From assembly GCF_010093535.1 (NCBI RefSeq), contig NW_022985172.1, forward strand, positions 675,498-739,497: 64,000 nucleotides of DNA, read 5' to 3'. The notes below the pieces were generated by a model. That model was not told the origin of the DNA. It searched no databases and saw nothing but the letters and a program-made list of their open reading frames with translations. Of the stretch, positions 37,680 to 49,161 are shown piece after piece. This DNA is from Lindgomyces ingoldianus (lineage: Eukaryota > Ascomycota > Dothideomycetes > Pleosporales > Lindgomycetaceae). The position numbers and the translations under genes were made by a program. How positions within the stretch are numbered: the stretch's first letter is position 1; every line of letters begins with the position of its first letter.

Positions 37680-37680
<1 letters not shown>

Positions 37681-37755
<75 letters not shown>
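37681..37755 (+). repeat. CT/GT compound microsatellite
   Basis: A CT dinucleotide run (37681-37698) passes directly into a GT run of about 28 units (37699-37755), inside the 3' non-coding part of the copia element. Confidence 0.98.
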
Positions 37756-37758
<3 letters not shown>

Positions 37759-38202
37759 GCGGGAGTATCTGTCACTGTTAGCACTGTACAAAAAGAGAAA
37801 AGAGCTAGGGAATAGTACAGTAGGGCTTAGAGAGTAAAGGATAAAGAAGAGAAGGTAAAGGAGGAGGGGAGACCTTATTATATACACCTCCCTACGCACC
37901 TGCCTACGCAAAGATCCCACACCATTCTGGCACAAAACCCCGCATAAAACAGTTTGTACACTGCTAAATTACTTATAAGGCAAGCGCACAAAGGCTAGAT
38001 AATAATAGCCTAAAACGCTCTACACTATTTATAGAGCTATCTACATAGCGCAACTAGCCTATCTTAACGTACAGCATTACTAAGGCAAGTCCTAACAAAT
38101 AGGGTAGAGTAAAGGCAGAACATAATTAGATAGACCTACACAGATAGAAGGGAGGTAACACGTACAGAAGGCAACTCTTTAGACAAAAAGAAAAGTTGCC
38201 AG

Positions 38203-38482
38203 TGTCTGTACGCAGCAGCAGCGTCGCGGCCTAGATACGAACGATCGCGCACGAGCAGGATCACGTATCTATGTTACATGATGCTTGTGCGCGAACCTCT
38301 GTGCGCGAACATCTAGATATCCCCTTTTTCCTCTGTACAGAGGAAAGACAAGAGCAATAAAACTAGAAACATGTTGCTTTCACCTTACCTACCTTGTACG
38401 CTGTGCACACTGTACACCACTCTTACTCTTGCTACTTAAGTGCTTATACTATAAGCAGCTAGCTGTCGGAGCCTATTTAACA
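38203..38482 (+). repeat. 3' LTR of the copia element
   Basis: 280 bp, direct copy of 31261-31540. Followed by TTATT, identical to the five bases before the 5' LTR. Confidence 0.9.
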
Positions 38483-39697
38483 TTATTAGTTTTTTTTAGT
38501 ATTAAATCTTTATTAAATAGTAAACACCTATGCTAGCACTATATTCTTATTAGGTGTAGGCTTTAAAGTTTCTTAGTAAACTTTTTTTAGTTAGTGTTAA
38601 TAAGCTTACTAACAGCTTTTTTATTAATAGTAGGCAAAAGCTTTACCTACTTAATTATAAAAAGCCTCTGCCTAAGAATGCGCCTAATAGTATTTAGTAT
38701 AAGCACTATTTATTAGCATCTAAGTATAAAGTTTATAATAGTAGCTACTATTAAAACATAATTTTAAAGCCCTTTAAAAAGATTTACACTAACTTTTATA
38801 ATAACTATTCTAGTTATGCTCTAGAGCAGCATTTTATTATACTATTAAATAATATTAAGGATAAGGACACTATTAATTCTATAATAAAGGCTAAAGTTAA
38901 AGATGTGCTACTTAGTCTTACTATTACACTTAGAAATAAGAGGGGTACTAGTAGCTAGCTTTAGTCTATCTGTCTAGATCTAAAAAAGTGTGTTCTTTAG
39001 AAGAAAAATTATAATTATATAGCATCTTTATACTTATAGGTTGCAGAGGGTAATTTGTTTTAATAAGCATAAGTAAAAACATATAGAAATTATGTTATCT
39101 TTATAACTTATGCTACCCTTAGGATAAAACCTATTACGCCTAGTAATTAACTTTTTATAAGGAAAGCGCTAGTAGTTTTTATAAAGTAGATTGCTATTTA
39201 TCTACTTACTACTTTATTAGTTGCCTCTTTAAGCACTATAGCGCAGAAAGCGCCTTTTTAAGCTATAACTCTAAACATTAAGCTTACTGCCTATAGTGCG
39301 CTATTAGTAGTTAAGCATGTTAAGAAACAGCGCAGAAAGCGCCTAGCATTAGCAAGTAATTAGAAGAATTGTACGCTAGCACATAGAAAGCAGGTTAGTG
39401 GCCAGTTTGTTGCAGCACATAGTGCATGTTAATATACTGCAGTAATATGTAGAGCAGCTGCGCTTATATTTTATTAGCGCAGGTAGCTGCTACATTCTGC
39501 AACTACATATATATGCATACCTGTAGAGTTTTGTTAAAAGTACATGCGTAGTTAGAAGCTTAATGTACATGTTAACATAAAAGGTCTATTCTTATATACT
39601 ATAGCTAGTAGTAGAGAAGTTTGCTTAGTGTATAAAGCATATTAAATTAATATTATCTTATAACCTTACTTTTTTGCTGCGCTAAAATAAGTAGTCT

Positions 39698-39726
39698 AGC
39701 TGCGCACATAAAATATGTGCGCAGCT
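39698..39726. repeat. Best copy of a dispersed palindrome family
   Basis: A perfect 13-bp stem, AGCTGCGCACATA / TATGTGCGCAGCT, around an AAA loop. Related imperfect copies occur at about 30336-30366, 39456-39490, 39901-39937, 41140-41164, 41715-41743, 41924-41950, 44707-44739 and 44866-44894. All lie within the outer AT-rich element and none inside the nested copia element. Confidence 0.75.
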
Positions 39727-42199
39727 AGCTGCAGAATTTAATATATAACTAATAATACATAAATATAATATCTATATAGTTATAGCTTATTATTTTATTA
39801 GCTTATTAATTAATAAGTAGTAATATAGTAAGTAAGTAAAACATAAGGCATTTACAGTAAAAAAGTAAGACATAAAGCATGCATTTATGTGTTAATATAT
39901 AGTTAGCTGCGCTTATAATATGTTAGCATAGGTAACTATAAAATTACTAGGTAATACATGTAAGCATATATATTACTAAGTAGTGTAAAAAGATTATTAT
40001 TAGGTAAAAGCTTTATATTATTATACATAAAAATTTAAAAATATAAACATTAATAATTTTAATTACTAGAACTAACCTTTTTTAAGTAACTATATAAATT
40101 CCCTGTCTTTCTAGAAGTTAGTAGCACTAATAGTTACTTAAAAGCTACTAAGTAAAGCTTTCTAGCACAATAACACTTTACACACTAGCCTTTTATGTCT
40201 TTTTTAGGGACACAGAAGCTGTCTAGGTAGATAATGCAGCGCAGAGGGCTACTATAATAAGTAGCGCAATAAGTACACAGCTCTGTGCAACTAACTCTAT
40301 AGTACTTGTAGATTAGTTAAGCATAAGTAAGGCGCTTATAGTAACTTTCTAAGAGTTACACAGCACTACTACTAGCCCTAGGTTAAGAGTTATTAGCTTT
40401 AGCCTACTTAAGGTTATATCTTTATTTACTAACTATAGTGTTATAGTTAGTTGCTTATTCTAACTAGATCTTCTACTAAGCAATGTTGTTGTCTAACATC
40501 TAGGGGGGGAAACCTTTAGGAACGTTAGCTAGTGTTTTTTAATGTACCTATATATATGTCTTATAAAATGTTAAGTAAAGAAAGATAAGTTTAAGCCCTA
40601 TAACTAATATTAGTAGCTTTATTATATATTATTACATAAATATAACAACTTACTAAGTAACTAGAGCTAGGCCTGCTAGAGCAGAAGCAACACTAGGCAC
40701 TAGCGCCAGCGCTAGCTCCTAGTCAGCAAGGGCAGAATTAGGGCTACATAAGTGTTAATATAAGGCATACGCATAAGCAGCATAATAGACATACTTAGGG
40801 AGGGAGAGGGGCGTGCAGGGCGGGGAGGACCCCTAGTTAGGAAGCAGAGCCCTCCTCTTATTATTATTATTATTATTACTGCTAAAGATAAGCTAGCTAG
40901 ACTTATTTTTAACTATAATGTTATTATAGTTATAAGAAGAGAGCTAGCTAGGCTTCTTTTTACTATTCTTACTTTATAGCTTAAAGGCTACTAGCTATTT
41001 AGGGTGGCTAGGCCCTAGGACTTAGGCAGGATCTACTGCTATATGTTAGTTACATGCTTATTTAACATATACATACTCTAAAAATAGTAGGAAAACTTTA
41101 AAATATAATAAAAATAAAGCTAAAAAAATTATTAGTCCCCTACGCACATAAATTATAAGTGTAGATAGACATTAAATATACTAGCTTCTAACTAAACATA
41201 ATAAAAGACATAATAGATTAAAAAAAGAGTAAAACATAATGTTTAAAGTAATAAAGATTAGTATATATATAGATTTTTTTAAAAAACTTTTACTAATTAT
41301 ACTTACTAGCTAAGACCTAAGAAGTAAGTTTAGAATATATATAAAAAAATAGTGCTATTATGCAAGAAGTTTAAATACAAGACTTACTATATAAATCTAA
41401 GTAAATAGTTCTTTTTACTATATTATGCTTAACTGCTGTTACTATAGTAATAATATTAATAATAATAATACATTTACCTAGCAACTATAACTATTATAAT
41501 TAGGCACTAACCTACACTTGCTATTAACGTGTGTAGGAAGTAACTCTATTTTTAGTACTAATCTTAACACATGGAGGCGCAGATGCATGCCTTGCTAGAG
41601 ATATTGTGCATTATAAGTTTTTACGCACAGACTATAGTGTTAGAAAGCCTACCTCTTACATACCCTAAACACAGTGCAGACACTGCATATATATACAAAT
41701 AAAACTCTACAGTAAGCTGCGCACACAAAATATTAGCACAGCTGCCTAGTAAATTCTACTTATAACTTTATTAAGTGTAAGTAAAAGAAACTAAGAGTAA
41801 AAAGTAAAAGTAAGCAGAAACTTTTACTACTACTATATAAGCTATAATGTAATACTACATAGTAGAAAAACATAACTTAGATGCTATAACTTTTATATAT
41901 AAAAATTATTATATCTGTACATTACCTACGCATGTAAATTACGTGCGCATTTAACTTCTAAATTACACTAATAAAAAGAACAGACTTTATAGCATAACCT
42001 TAATATTATTGCACTTATTAAAGAACTTATAATTAACTTTTAGTAAATAAAGCTACTTACTAATTAGCTTAGGGTTAGCTATAATATTAAAGACTAGAGC
42101 TATAACATTATTAGTAAATTTAATAGCTACTACTATCTTATTCTTAGCATTTTTATCTGCAGTATATAAAAACTTATAATTTAATACATTTATAGACTT

Positions 42200-44600
42200 A
42201 TATATTACTTTTACAGCAGTAGTTAGATTAATGTTAATACTAAAAATAGTAGCATTCTTTTAAGATAGATCTAGAGCTATTGTTGTACTTAATGCCCTTA
42301 CTAGCAACTAAATAACAGCACTGCGCTAGACATAGTTATGCTGCCCCTAAGCGTTTACACCCCACATTCTATAAAGCGCACACCTAAGAGGCGTAAAAAA
42401 AATAGTGTTAAAAGTGTAGTACTTAAAAAAATTATAGACAGAAGTAGTTAAAGTGCGCTTATTACTTTACTAGTTTTTTATATTATAGTTAAAGAACTTA
42501 TTTATAAAGTTAACTAGAAACTAACTACCTTTCTAACTAGTTAAATTAATAAGTAAAGTAAAAGCTATAGCTATGTAAGCAGCTAAGCTGCTATAGTTAC
42601 TGTTAATAAGGCGCTTTAAGTATAAAAACTCTAGGGTGTAAGCACGCTTTCTAGCGTAAGCATATAGTTATAAGACCTTAGGGATAGCCACCTTTAGCAG
42701 GCTAACATCCCTATATTTAATAGCCTAAAAGAGAAGCTTATACGCATAGTAGTTCTAGATAAATATAAAATTAACCTAACACTTATAATCTTTTATATAA
42801 TTCTTAGAATTTTATAGTAAATCTACTGTTTTCTTAACTAAACTAGTAAACACTTTTACTATTAAGTTATTTACTACTTTTACTATTACACTTAGTAGAG
42901 ACTGCTAGTTTAACCCTAAGCTATGCTATTAATAAGTAATTAGATAGTAATAAAACTTAGTAATAATTTAAGCTTTATAGTTATCCTACATAAATGTTCT
43001 CTTATAAGTGTATATAAAGGACTTTAGCGTAATAAACTTTTAGGCTATTTTACTAGCAGAATATCTTAGTGTAGTAGGGTAAACCTAGTTACCTGCTGCT
43101 AGCTTATCTCTAAAGTATAATTTAAGTATAGCTCTAATGCTATGCATTTAGGCGTAGAATAATCTAGGCAGAGGTACTACATAGCTTAGCTTGTTGTACG
43201 CAGTTATATTCTCTACAGCGCTAAGTTTAGCAGACTACATCTAATTTAGCGTCTTATTATTACTAGTAACTAGAAACACTAGCTTATCTTTTATAAATAG
43301 CTTATTAGTAAGACTTATCTATAACTAAAAAAAGTTTTAAAGTATTTTAATATTATTTACTACTATACTTTTATCTAGCTAGATAAGCATTATTAAAGTT
43401 AGCTTCTAGTTTCTTAGGGGCAGCATAAGTAAGTAGTTAATTCTTAGCATCTTTAAGCACTTCTTAAGCCCTTAACTAATAGTAATAAACTTATTAATAA
43501 TAGCGCTATAAGCTTTATGTATAATGCTAATAGTTTACACAGTATAAAAGGCCTTTATAATATTACTATGCTTAAAAGAAGGGTTTATTTTGCCTATGTC
43601 TAGTAGGATTGTGCTATTAAAGTTTAACTAACGCAGATAGTAACACCTCTAATTAGTTATAACACTATAGAATCTATATATTAGCCTAGTAGTAATTAAA
43701 AAGGTTATACTTTTTTTTATATAGCTTTACTTGCTAACACTAAGGTGCATATTATAGTTATTATATACTAAAGCGCATAGTGCTAAAAACTAGCAATAGC
43801 AAATAACTTCTTGCGCAGTAGCCTTAAGCGCACTAATTAAGCGCTGCGTAGAGTTATATAACTCTATTAACCTTAAGAACTGTGTTACTTTAAAAACATG
43901 TTGTTTTACGCCTATAGAGTAAAGAAGAAGAGATAGTAGAGATAAAAAGTAGTTTAATAGCTTAAAATGCTATAAAAAGTAGATGTTTAAGATAATAAAT
44001 ATAATCTATAAATAGTTTTTATTATTAAGTGTTCTTATACTTAACTAGTATAACTAGAACAAGAGATTAAACAGGGTGCTAGCATACTAATAAATAAGCG
44101 CTGTAATGTTAGACTAAGTACACTAGATAAAGGCACTTAATGCTTATTAAAAGTATTATCTAAACAACATTATTTTTAACTGTAACATATTAAGCTTAGC
44201 CTTAAGCTTTATAATGTAGTCCTAGATAGCAGCTTTAGGTGTTATAATAGACTATAAATGTAGCTTTATAGCACTATTCTTGTCTACCTTTTTAAGCAGC
44301 ATAGCTTAATATTATAAGGCTTAGAAGGCAAGCTTAATAAACTTAAAGAATAAGCCTCTCCTCTAGCTATTATTATAGCAAACTCCTTTAACTATAGTTA
44401 TATATAAAGTAAATTACTTTTACTTCTTTGCTATAAAGTCTAGCTTTAGTAGATCTTACTATGTAAGTATAAACTTTAATAATTTTAAACTTTTAGGCTG
44501 TCTAACACTATGTACTAGCAGCCTTAGTGTAGTAGTAGCAGCAACAGGTAATGTGTGCTGCTCTGTTTTATAGAGCTCTGTCTTATAGGAGAAATCTACG
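42200..44600 (-). pseudogene. RIP-decayed coding region, possibly DUF6589-like
   Basis: Reading the minus strand and accepting TAA/TAG as former Gln/Trp gives long protein-like stretches. At about 43740-43800 there is VYNNYNMHLSV, similar to the Y-D-N-x-N motif of DUF6589 proteins. At about 43120-43200 there is VVPLPRLFYA, a stop, then MHSIRAI, similar to their P-x-F-H-x-Q-M motif. The two occur in the expected order and spacing. DUF6589 is a fungal family of unknown function that I recall from memory, often near repeats. The likeness is weak after so much mutation. If right, this is the main gene of the outer element; it is not functional. Confidence 0.35.
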
Positions 44601-44689
44601 TTAAATAGCAGCAAAGAATGCATATTAGTATATAATGTTAAAGTAACATTAGCTGTACATAGTTAGCAAAAGGACTATGCAGCTTAAGT

Positions 44690-44920
44690 ATAATTAAGAA
44701 TATAACAGCTACCTACGCATATAAAACATAAGTGCAGCTAAAAGAGGCTTTTAACTAGGCCTTTTATAACGCACTTTATAAAGTAAACTAAACATAATAC
44801 AGCATAAAGTAAAAAAATATGCTAAAAAGATATTTAGCTAAAGTATAATTATAAATATAATAACTACCTACACATATAAAACATAAGCGCAGGTAAGGGA
44901 GACTTTTAGCTAAGCCTTTT
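44690..44920. repeat. Tandem-like duplication near the right end of the block
   Basis: Segments at about 44688-44765 and 44841-44925 share AAGTATAATTA, a CCTAC.CATATAAAACATAA palindrome and a GGCTTTTAACTAGGCC-like end, offset by about 155-160 bp. Confidence 0.55.
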
Positions 44921-45318
44921 AATATTACTAAGATAAATTAAAATACTATAACTAGCTATATATATAATTTATAAGTGCAAGAAGCTAATAAATTTATAAA
45001 GAGTTTATTATACCTTATATATGCATAAGAATTAAGGCAACGCGCGTAGCTGTATTATTGTCCTTATATAGTTAAGTTGCTAGGGGTGTGAGAGAATCTA
45101 TCGCACAAACGCTAGGCCCCTAAGGTAATTAATTAAACATAGGGTTATCTCTGTAACCTATAGTGCGATTTTGCTAAAAAGTATACTAGTTAACGCAGAA
45201 TTAAATAAATTAATTTATTCTTACACTAAGCTAGGTAATAGAAGCAATAGAGAGATAGTAGGTCGCGTTAAAGTTAGAAGAAGGTGGATTTTCCTATACA
45301 AATCTGGGCCCCTAAGCT

Positions 45319-45348
45319 ACCAAAAATTACACGGGCGACTAGACCCTC
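45319..45348 (-). repeat. Right terminal inverted repeat of the AT-rich block
   Basis: Inverted partner of 29343-29372. Composition changes to normal just beyond it. Confidence 0.65.
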
Positions 45349-45368
45349 CTGCGGAGGACCCCTCACAA

Positions 45369-45404
45369 CACGTGACCCCTCACGGCACGTGATCCGGGCA
45401 CGTG
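45369..45404. promoter_or_regulatory. Three CACGTG boxes in 36 bp
   Basis: CACGTG at 45369, 45386 and 45399, each followed by ACCC or ATCC. They are about 375-410 bp upstream of the P450 start and just outside the AT-rich block. They could be bHLH/bZIP-type sites of the P450 promoter or subterminal repeats of the mobile element. The palindromes are seen; a role is inference. Confidence 0.45.
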
Positions 45405-45777
45405 ACCCGTGACTCGGGCCAAGACAGGGGGGTTGGTTATTACTAGACTATGTCAATACGATGAATATTTCTACTCTAAATTAGCCACTTTCTGATTGGT
45501 GGCCATCGATTGCGGACCCCGCGATGTCATCCTGCAACCCGCAACTCCAGGTCAACCTCACAAGTGCTGACGTGAACTTCGACGAGAGAGAAGTCACTTC
45601 AGCATCTGGGTCTTGACTGGCGAATAACAGATGATGGAATCTTCGGAATCGGTGATTTGATTAGTGAGTGCAGACGTTGATCTGACGACTTGGGTGCGAC
45701 TTTATAGGAGACACTTTCATATACTGCAATTCCTCTCAAACTCACTTACGTTCAACCAACTCCGGACTTCGTTCAAG

Positions 45778-47560
45778 ATGCTGCTCTTCCTCCATTCGGT
45801 CCCCGTTCTATTGGTCAGCTCAGCGGCAGCCATTCTTCTCGGGACGATCGTATACAGACTCGTCTTCCACCCTCTCGCGAACATCCCAGGACCGAAAATC
45901 GCAGCAATCACGAGAATATGGCTGGCATACCACTCTCGGAAGGGAAATAATCATGAATTTGAACCTGCGCTGCATAGAAAGTATGGGCCGGTTGTTAGGA
46001 TCTCGCCGAATGAGGTTATGGTTTGTTCGGAGCAGGGGGTGAGGACAACTTATAGTAGGACCTCTTCTTCTCTCTGGCCTTAGGGTTCCCCTACGTTCTA
46101 GATTTGCAGATTCTAGCTGGAGGTATAGTGGAGGGTTTAATTGGTTCGAGTTCAGGTGATCTGGATGCTAATACACGAATCCCACAGGTGCAGGAAGCCT
46201 CTTCATAAAAGCACCCTGGTACCAAGTCTGCGCAGCCCCTGATTCCCGCCGCAAAGGCGTCGAGCGCTTCGATCTATTCACCGAAATGGACAAAGAGCGT
46301 TACCGTTCTCAACGTCGAGCTATCGGACCTGCATATTCGATTGCCGGCATGGAAAAACACGAACATCTCCTCAACACTTACCTTGCCAAATTCCTCGCCA
46401 AGATGAGAAGCTTGAATGGAGACTGGATAAGTCTGTCAGAATGGATGCATATTTTTGCTCTGGACGCCCTATCTACGTTTACGGTGAGTAAGAGTGTTGA
46501 TTATACCAGTCAGGGGAATGATGGTGAGAATATGGTGGCGAGTGATAAACATTGGGGGTATTTCACTGTTGTCGGCTTATTTCCATGGATCGTGTATATC
46601 ACGCAGCGGATTCCGAGATTTAGCATGATCCTCATGGTACCTGTCAGCTTGGTACTAGGCTTGAAGATCCCAACTGGCTTGCCTATTTTCCGCTTTGTCG
46701 TCCCTAATATCATCACCAGACTCTCGAAACTCGAATCCACAGCTAGCGCGAGAATGCCGGCTGATCGTCCGGGCTTGGAAACTTCGAGTTCTGTTTCTGA
46801 ACCTATAAGTGGAAAGCTCGTGGAGGAGAGCATGGAAGACGCAGAGGGAGGAGGCGATGGGCCAAAAGATTTGCTAGCCAGTCTAATGCAACTTCACACC
46901 TCTAAAGGAGCGCGTTTCCACCCATCCTGGGTACTCGGCATCGCAATCACCAACTTCGGCGCTGGACATGACACCATGGCCATCACCTTATCTTCCTGTG
47001 TTTACCAAATTGCCTCGAATCTCGTTGCGAAGGAGAGACTAGTAAAAGAGCTCCGCGAGGCGGGAATTGGCCAAGGTACTGGATACACCGAGACCGTAAA
47101 CCGCATCCCATACCTCTTGGCCTGTGTCAAGGAAGCTATGCGTATGAACCCAGCCATCGGCGCCTCAATGCCTCGAATTGTCCCTGAGCCTGGGGTAACC
47201 TTCGCCGGCCACTACTTGCCCCCTGGTACCACGGTTGGTGTGAATCCTTGGGCGTTGCACTACGATCCCACCATCTTCTCCTCACCCGAAGAGTTCCAAC
47301 CGGAGCGCTGGCTCTCCAATGGCACTGAAGATGACAAGAGCAGAATCGGGCGCATGGATGCTTGTTGGTTGGGCTTTGGCGGCAGGAGTCGTAGTTGTCC
47401 AGGACAGTATCTTGCGAGGTTTTTTGTGGTCAAGGCGCTTGTAGGGATGTTTGGAGTTGGCGGGTTTAATGTTGAAGTTCGCGGAGAACCAGAGTTTAAA
47501 GGGTGGTTTAGTGTGCATATGAATGCAAGGACGGAGGTCAGGTTTGCGGTGAGGAGATAG
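45778..47560 (+). CDS. Cytochrome P450 monooxygenase
   Basis: Exons 45778-46054 and 46188-47560 give 549 aa. A 133-nt intron (GTAGGA...CCCACAG, branch GCTAATAC) restores RTTYSAGSLFIKAPWY. An N-terminal membrane anchor (LLVSSAAAILLGTIVYRLVF) and the hinge HPLANIPGP place it on the ER. Helix-I motif GAGHDT at about 350, KEAMR (ExxR) at about 406, FQPERW at about 470, and heme loop FGGRSRSCPG with the Cys ligand at about 495. The layout resembles the fungal pisatin-demethylase-like (E-class, group I) P450s of secondary metabolism or detoxification; the substrate is unknown. The sequence immediately upstream carries three CACGTG boxes and the end of a 16-kb repeat block, which may affect expression through heterochromatin. 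Confidence 0.9.
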
Positions 47561-48018
47561 GGGTGAATTTTTGGAATTTCGGATGCGTGTGGACTGGGGA
47601 ATGGTGATACCTGGACAACTCAAGGCAAAGATATTGAAAGGCGGAAAAAGGTTGTCAAAGCTTATAGCTTATAGCTTTAAGCTAATAATTGTGATTTGTT
47701 CCACGCACTCACTCCTAGTACTCGACTGAATTTCTCGGTCCCCCACTGCGTAGAATTCAGCACTAGGTTACTCACCCTAGTCTACTTTCGAACTCGGAAA
47801 AGTTTGGGTTTCCTTCGTCCCCTTGCGTTTCAAGAGCCTCATATATCAGACATCAATTGTTTCATGACGTCATGAAGGCGACCTCTCTTCGCTTTTCGAC
47901 CACCTGTCCTTTGTAAACAGTTCGCCGCAGACGTTTAGTAGAAGTCTATCTTTCGAACCCTCATCCGGTCCAATTACTGGTTCTATATACTGCACCCTCG
48001 TATCCTCCTATTCCCAAG

Positions 48019-49161
48019 ATGTCTGCTTCCGCTTCCACTGGCTCGCCAACCAACTACCTAGGAACCATACTCTTTCTTTCCCACATTATTATCACCTTGC
48101 TATTCACGACTCATATCACCCTATCTCTATACCATCAATACCAATCCCACAACCCCAAAAACGCCCGACCGATCAAGCCCCTCAGATCCCTCATCCTCCT
48201 CTCTGGAACTAGTTTCGTAACCCTCTCATACCACATGCTCATGTTCCTGATAACATCGTACCAAAACTGGGACGCGAATTCAAGTCTACAAGACTCCGAG
48301 AGCAGAGTGTCCGTGAAATCAATTTGGAATTGGATGCTCTCATCCGAACTCTTTGGCGACTTTGCAAAAGAGCTTGTGAGCGATGGGCCGAGTGTGTTGT
48401 GGACGCAAATTGCAGTGCTTGGAACATGGTTTTGGGAGATCTGGATTGCGGGGAAAGGTATGCTAAGTCCTATTATTCCTCCTCACAATCTCTCATATCA
48501 ATCGTGTTTGAGAAAAGTTGGAGTGGTAGCATTGCTGATTACTAGATATGTAGCACACGAGAGTGGACTATCTCCACGAAAGATGTTTCCATTTTTAATT
48601 TTAGGGCAGATGTTGCCGATATCTTTTACTGCCACTCTCTTTATTCTCCACCTCCGCCTTCGACTTTCATTCCCTCTCGGTTCGAAATTCCAGCAACCCT
48701 CGAGATCACAACGACGTCATCAATCCTCAAAAGCCCAGAAATTCCGGCAGAGCCCCTCAAACCCCCAAAATCCATCCCAGTCCTCACCTAAACCCTTCGC
48801 AATCCCCCTCACAATCCCAACCGCTTTGCTAAATGCCATCCTCCTTCTCCTCCCCTCTCTCCTACGCTCCCGACACTATTCTCACTTCTTCATTCCGGGT
48901 CTCCTTCTCACGCGTTTAATTCTTCTGCTCCCTTATTCTGGTTTCGTACTGTTGGCAGATGAGGATATATTAAGATGCATGTTACTCTCAGGAGGCTTTG
49001 TTGTAGCAAATATGAATATTTTGACGAAAGGTTATGGGATTTGGGATTTGACGAAGGGATTGTGGGAGAGTGGGTATGCGGTTAGGGCGATGGGATGGGA
49101 TGCTGTGGTTGGGGTCGTAGTTGCAGCGGTCGTGACAAGGGGCTTCTACGCAGGACGATAG
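48019..49161 (+). CDS. Multipass membrane protein, unknown function
   Basis: A single-exon frame of 380 aa from the ATG at 48019. About seven or eight hydrophobic segments are visible: residues 13-35, 55-80, 120-135, 160-180, 190-210, then 255-280, 290-310 and 355-375. A Ser/Gln/Pro/Lys-rich loop (about 220-255) lies between the fifth and sixth. I do not recognise a family. Codon use and the long uninterrupted frame support a real gene. It lies 458 bp after the P450 in the same direction. A weak intron-like stretch at about 48456-48546 was considered but would bring in a stop. Confidence 0.65.
   Translation: MSASASTGSPTNYLGTILFLSHIIITLLFTTHITLSLYHQYQSHNPKNARPIKPLRSLILLSGTSFVTLSYHMLMFLITSYQNWDANSSLQDSESRVSVKSIWNWMLSSELFGDFAKELVSDGPSVLWTQIAVLGTWFWEIWIAGKGMLSPIIPPHNLSYQSCLRKVGVVALLITRYVAHESGLSPRKMFPFLILGQMLPISFTATLFILHLRLRLSFPLGSKFQQPSRSQRRHQSSKAQKFRQSPSNPQNPSQSSPKPFAIPLTIPTALLNAILLLLPSLLRSRHYSHFFIPGLLLTRLILLLPYSGFVLLADEDILRCMLLSGGFVVANMNILTKGYGIWDLTKGLWESGYAVRAMGWDAVVGVVVAAVVTRGFYAGR

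Larger units (their letters stand above)
31261..38482 (+). mobile_element. Complete RIP-mutated Ty1/copia LTR retrotransposon
   Basis: Two 280-bp direct repeats (31261-31540 and 38203-38482) start TGTC and end AACA, and are flanked by the 5-bp direct repeat TTATT (31256-31260 and 38483-38487), so the insertion is intact. The interior (about 6.7 kb) reads on the plus strand as gag, protease, integrase, reverse transcriptase and RNase H, with TAA/TAG replacing many Gln codons. Signposts: a proline-rich gag part at about 32500-32650 and a zinc-knuckle-like KCFICYKKKC at about 33445-33475. Integrase lies at about 34080-35000, RT at about 35700-36050 and the RNase H end at about 36830-36950. Integrase before RT places it in Ty1/copia. 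Non-coding by mutation. It is nested in the larger AT-rich element. Confidence 0.85.
29343..45348. mobile_element. About 16-kb RIP-degraded block bounded by 30-bp inverted repeats
   Basis: The left end 29343-29372 (GAGGGTCTAGTCGCC...) and the reverse complement of the right end 45319-45348 agree at 28 of 30 positions. The two differences are transitions. Everything between is extremely TA-rich, without intact genes, whereas both flanks have normal composition. Subtracting the nested copia element and its target duplication leaves about 8.8 kb of outer element. That part holds a decayed minus-strand coding region (about 42.2-44.6 kb), another possible plus-strand coding area (about 38.9-39.4 kb) and many short palindromes. 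I see no clear target-site duplication outside the repeats, so the true ends may lie a little further out or one end may be rearranged. The class is unknown; a TIR DNA transposon is the simplest reading. Confidence 0.55.

Noticed and set aside
37599..37935. Frames rich in His/Thr across the microsatellite
   Set aside because: They are simply translations of the CT/GT repeat.
29343..45348. Starship or Maverick/Polinton giant element
   Set aside because: No DUF3435-type tyrosine recombinase captain, no protein-primed polymerase or capsid reading, and inverted repeats of only 30 bp.
48456..48546. Intron inside the multipass membrane protein gene
   Set aside because: Using GTATGC...ACTAG would create an immediate stop, while the unspliced frame stays open and hydrophobic in the right pattern.
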